The notes below the pieces were generated by a model. It did not search any database, was not told the origin of the DNA, and saw only the letters and a list, made by a program, of their open reading frames with translations. Shown piece after piece: positions 60,521-64,000 of a stretch of 64,000 nt of DNA. The stretch comes from Tomocerus qinae (Eukaryota > Arthropoda > Collembola > Entomobryomorpha > Tomoceridae), in NCBI GenBank assembly GCA_020055645.1, contig CM034546.1:128795875-128859874 (forward strand), given 5' to 3'. The position numbers were made by a program, and so were the translations under genes. Numbering within the stretch: position 1 is the first letter of the stretch; each line of letters starts with the position of its first letter.

Positions 60521-63500
60521 ATGTCGTGTCAAATGGTAAAACATTTATTATTGTACAAATTGGTACTAGTTTTCTGTGACAAAAGTGGTAAAATTAATTA
60601 AATCTATTTTGATAGGAAAATTTGGAAGAGGAGCAGAGAAAGGTAGAGGTTAACCAAGTAAAAGTAAGTTTGTGGATTGTGACGTCCCTATCAATGGTTA
60701 TAGAGTTAATTTGTTTATTTTTTTTGAAACAAAATTTACAGACTAATGACAAACTGAAGGTCCGAAAGACCACAAAACCCCAAGAGCATTTGAGACAGGA
60801 ATTAGAAGAACTCGACAAAAGCCACGAGGTAAGTATCATTTTAATTAACAATGACTAGTGATAAAAGAATTGAGTAACTGGTATAAATTTTGGTAGTCTA
60901 ATTTGAAAGTAAAACCGAGTGTTCCGGAAAATGTACCAGGAACATCAACGATCTGGGAATATGATGACGTAAGTAAGAATTTATTTTGCGATCTGAAATA
61001 TTTTGCTTCATGTAACTGCGTCCTATTAAATTTGTTTGTTGTAGGATTTTAAGGAACCAAAGATGCGAAATTCTGCAAAGACACAAGACCAATTAAAACA
61101 AGAGTTAAAGGACATAAAGAACAGCCACGAGGTAAGTATCATTTTAATTAACAATGACTAGTGATAAAAGAATTGAGTAACTGGTATAAATTTTGGTAGT
61201 CTAATTTGAAAGTAAAACCGAGTGTTCCGGAAAATGTACCAGGAACATCAACGATCTGGGAATATGATGACGTAAGTAAGAATTTATTTTGCGATCTGAA
61301 ATATTTTGCTTCATGTAACTGCGTCCTATTAAATTTGTTTGTTGTAGGATTTTAAGGAACCAAAGATGCGAAATTCTGCAAAGACACAAGACCAATTAAA
61401 ACAAGAGTTAAAGGACATAAAAAACAGCCACGAGGTAAGTATCATTTTAATTAACAATGACTAGTGATAAAAGAATTGAGTAACTGGTATAAATTTTGGT
61501 AGTCTAATTTGAAAGTAAAACCGAGTGTTCCGGAAAATGTACCAGGAACATCAACGATCTGGGAATATGATGACGTAAGTAAGAATTTATTTTGCGATCT
61601 GAAATATTTTGCTTCATGTAACTGCGTCCTATTAAATTTGTTTGTTGTAGGATTTTAAGGAACCAAAGATGCGAAATTCTGCAAAGACACAAGACCAATT
61701 AAAACAAGAGTTAAAGGACATAAAAAACAGCCACGAGGTAAGTATCGTTATAATTAATCATGACAAACACATTACTGCAGTAAATAACTGAATAGCTAAT
61801 GAATAATTTTGGTAGGCTAAGAAGCATTTAGAAGAAATGAGGCGCTTCCCGGAAAACCAGAACATATTTGAAGACAAAAAGACACAGGAAAATGTACCGG
61901 AAATATCAAAAAATGGCAGAAAGGAAGACGTAATTTCGAGCAGTTATTTTTGTAATACAAATATTTTGCTTTATATCACTGCCCTATAAAATGTATTTGT
62001 TTTAGGGCTTTACGGAACAAAATGTCCAAAATCTGAAAGAAAATGAGTTGCAGAAAAATGAAAGCAGTAGACAAAAAATGAAAGTAATTAATATACCATT
62101 GAAAAACAAAAATAGCATTAAACATGTAAATACATCATTGAGTATGACGTTTTAGGACAGAGACAGGAACGAGAACGGTCAAACTAATAATATCTTTCGG
62201 AAGTTGAAAGATAAATTGACAGGAAGAAAACGTTATGAGGTACCACTGCAAAATTAATATTTACGTAATTAATGTTGGAAAGCTAATTTTTTGAGGTCAA
62301 TCGCAGGTGAGTACTCCACAAGCAAGTCAAGAACTGGACAGCAATACCAAGGAAATGCAGAAAGAACGATTGGACGAAATGATTCCTGAAGACAATTGTG
62401 GGCTTCAGATTGTACGAATAGACTTATGGGGGAATGAAAACATCTTAGATTTGGGTGTCGAAGACCCAACTGCCAAACAACGTGAATACGAAATTTCTAG
62501 AAATTCAGACGCAGTGGTACGCGAAATAAGTAGGTCCAAAGCTTACCGAAAAGAGCAGACTGAGTTATATAGAAAAATGAAGCAAAAGGCGTCAGATGTA
62601 AAAACTGCAACAGACAATTGCGAACTTGATTCTCAAACAGTACGTAAAAATCTTGATAATATTATTATAAAAGGCGATACACATCAATAACGGAAATAAT
62701 AATAATAAATAAATATTGAGGATAATTTACAGAAAAAGGAGGAAGTCTCAAATAACGACTCGATGCGGCAAGACAGCAATACAAGTGAAGATTCCTATGC
62801 TTACGAAAATGTAATTATTTTAATATACTTCCTAATAATATGCAGTTTCAGGAAATAGTTACAAACGAAATGGAAATTTTATTTAGAAAATGATGCAACT
62901 GGAAAACTTGGATCCAAAGGTTGATGTGCTGGAAAACGATTTAAAGGATTTAATATGCCGCACTGAAGTATGTTTTTTGTACCATCTATTAATATAATTT
63001 GAATGAAAAGTGAATTGTTTAAAGGCAAAATGAAAGATTTTTTATCCGATAATGAGATATAAATTTATGCAAAATTTATGGACTAAAGGATAGACAATGT
63101 AATATATAATAATGGATATCAAACCATGAAACGCAAGAAACTAAATGATTACGTTACGATTGTATATTCAAATTTTAGTATTCACTTGTTATGAATTGAA
63201 AAATGTAAATTTTATTTTTGTAGGAGATGCTGAAAAGACAAAAAAATTTACTTGATCATATAAACAGTGAACGTGGGGAGAAAGTTTCTCCAATGCCCGT
63301 GATTACAAATGAAATCATAGCTGAAATGGATACATTGAAAAAAGAAATTGAGGTAGTTGTATGATTATCCAATTTAAAAGTGAAGAGTGACAACCATGGT
63401 AATATGTATAATATTTGTATCCATAGGGCATTGAAAAAGAGACAAATAAATTCGACGAGCGGAAGGCGGATGACAATGACATGGAAGTAAGAAGAAATAA

Positions 63501-63525
63501 TGAAAACAGTGTTTGTATTAAGTAA
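60521..63525 (+). CDS. coiled-coil protein of many phase-0 exons, with a triplicated exon pair
   Basis: Exons: 60616-60663, 60742-60828, then three copies of a pair (60897-60968 + 61045-61131; 61200-61271 + 61348-61434; 61503-61574 + 61651-61737), 61816-61929, 62006-62083, 62156-62239, 62307-62639, 62733-62810, 62887-62967, 63224-63352 and 63427-63525 (stop TAA). Every exon is a multiple of three and every intron is phase 0. A possible first exon is 60521-60535 (MSCQM), but this start is a guess. The product, over 500 residues, is very hydrophilic and rich in E, K, N and D, with coiled-coil stretches such as QDQLKQELKDIKNSHE and TNEIIAEMDTLKKEIE-like segments. No known domain. The exon at 60742 is an older relative of the 87-base exon in the triplicated pair (same length, similar -L.QEL..L..SHE end). 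Confidence 0.75.
60829..61737 (+). repeat. 303-bp tandem triplication inside a gene
   Basis: Three copies (60829-61131, 61132-61434, 61435-61737), each with an intron, a 72-base exon, an intron and an 87-base exon. They look identical except for about one base (AAGAACAGC versus AAAAACAGC), so the duplication is very recent. Each copy adds 53 residues in frame. Could also be an assembly artefact. Confidence 0.95.
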
Positions 63526-63579
63526 AAATGTTTAAACCAAATAAAATATAAAAGCGTTTAAAAGAAATTAGTCAATGAC

Positions 63580-63890
63580 TAAATAAATGACTTTATTTCG
63601 CGAAATATTTCACCTCAGTTTTGTTGAAAAGGGAAATTAATGAAATAAATACAACAAAGTGAAATAAAGTCATTTATTTCACCCGTCTAAGGTGAAATAA
63701 AGTAAATTTCAAATAATTTCTTTATTTCAAATAATTTCTTTATTTCAAATAATTTCTTTATTTCAAATAATTTCTTTATTTCAAATGATTTCTTTATTTC
63801 AAATAATTTCTTTATTTCAAATGATTTCTTTATTTCCAATAATTACTTTATTTCAAATAATTTCTATATTTCAAACAATTCCATTTTATC
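63580..63890. repeat. 18-bp minisatellite TTTATTTCAAATAATTTC
   Basis: About nine copies run from 63706 to 63870 with scattered changes. They are preceded by GAAATAAAGTCATTTATTTC inverted motifs at 63580-63690. Lies just downstream of the coiled-coil gene stop. Confidence 0.9.
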
Positions 63891-64000
63891 TCACTTTTCA
63901 AGACAAAGTCATTGAAGTGTCAAATAAATGCCAACCCTTATTACATAGTTAACTTAAAATTAACATGTTGATTGACACAAACTGAAACTGAAAATAACTT

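Overview
The window is nuclear DNA of an invertebrate animal. The genes are split by short GT-AG introns, mostly 50-150 bases. The sequence is AT-rich and full of satellites and foldback transposons. A complete innexin (58789-60220, minus) points to a protostome, most likely an arthropod. A springtail or a similarly transfer-rich lineage would fit, but I cannot name the species. A run of exactly 100 N (20594-20693) marks a scaffold gap.

Layout. 0.9-3.4 kb is a graveyard holding a broken basic-protein pseudogene, diverged direct repeats and a 28S rRNA fragment. 4.0-6.5 kb is an eight-exon coiled-coil gene. 6.7-8.8 kb holds a hAT-like MITE and an inverted-repeat element with an SR-rich ORF. 9.2-10.6 kb (minus) is a secreted gamma-glutamylcyclotransferase/AIG2-like gene with a MITE in an intron. 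11-14.3 kb is non-coding with two MITEs. 14.9-19.5 kb is a bestrophin-like (UPF0187-type) channel gene of the fungal/bacterial kind. Its first coding exon is cut by a 1.07-kb foldback element inserted at a TA. Removing the insert restores the reading frame exactly.

20.7-49.3 kb is a very large inverted structure. A 174-bp satellite array of about 39 copies on the left faces a similar array in the opposite orientation on the right. The 15 kb between them carries hAT-like MITEs, two copies of a palindromic foldback MITE and, between those two copies, a gene for a PHD finger + MULE-type transposase + Ulp1-like protease (33417-38511, minus). That gene is intact except for one in-frame TAA. The overall arrangement resembles the Drosophila FB-NOF system on a larger scale.

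49.3-53.25 kb is two further, unrelated tandem arrays (about 126 bp and 170 bp). A dense gene cluster follows: a JmjC-domain protein (53313-56148), a MIT+AAA Vps4-like ATPase (56937-58556), the innexin (58789-60220, minus) and a coiled-coil gene (60.6-63.5 kb). In the last gene every exon checked is flanked by phase-0 introns, and one exon pair has been tandemly triplicated.

Gene structures were assembled by eye from open frames, splice sites and matching phases. They are models to be tested with RNA data. Functional names rest on motif recognition, not on database searches.
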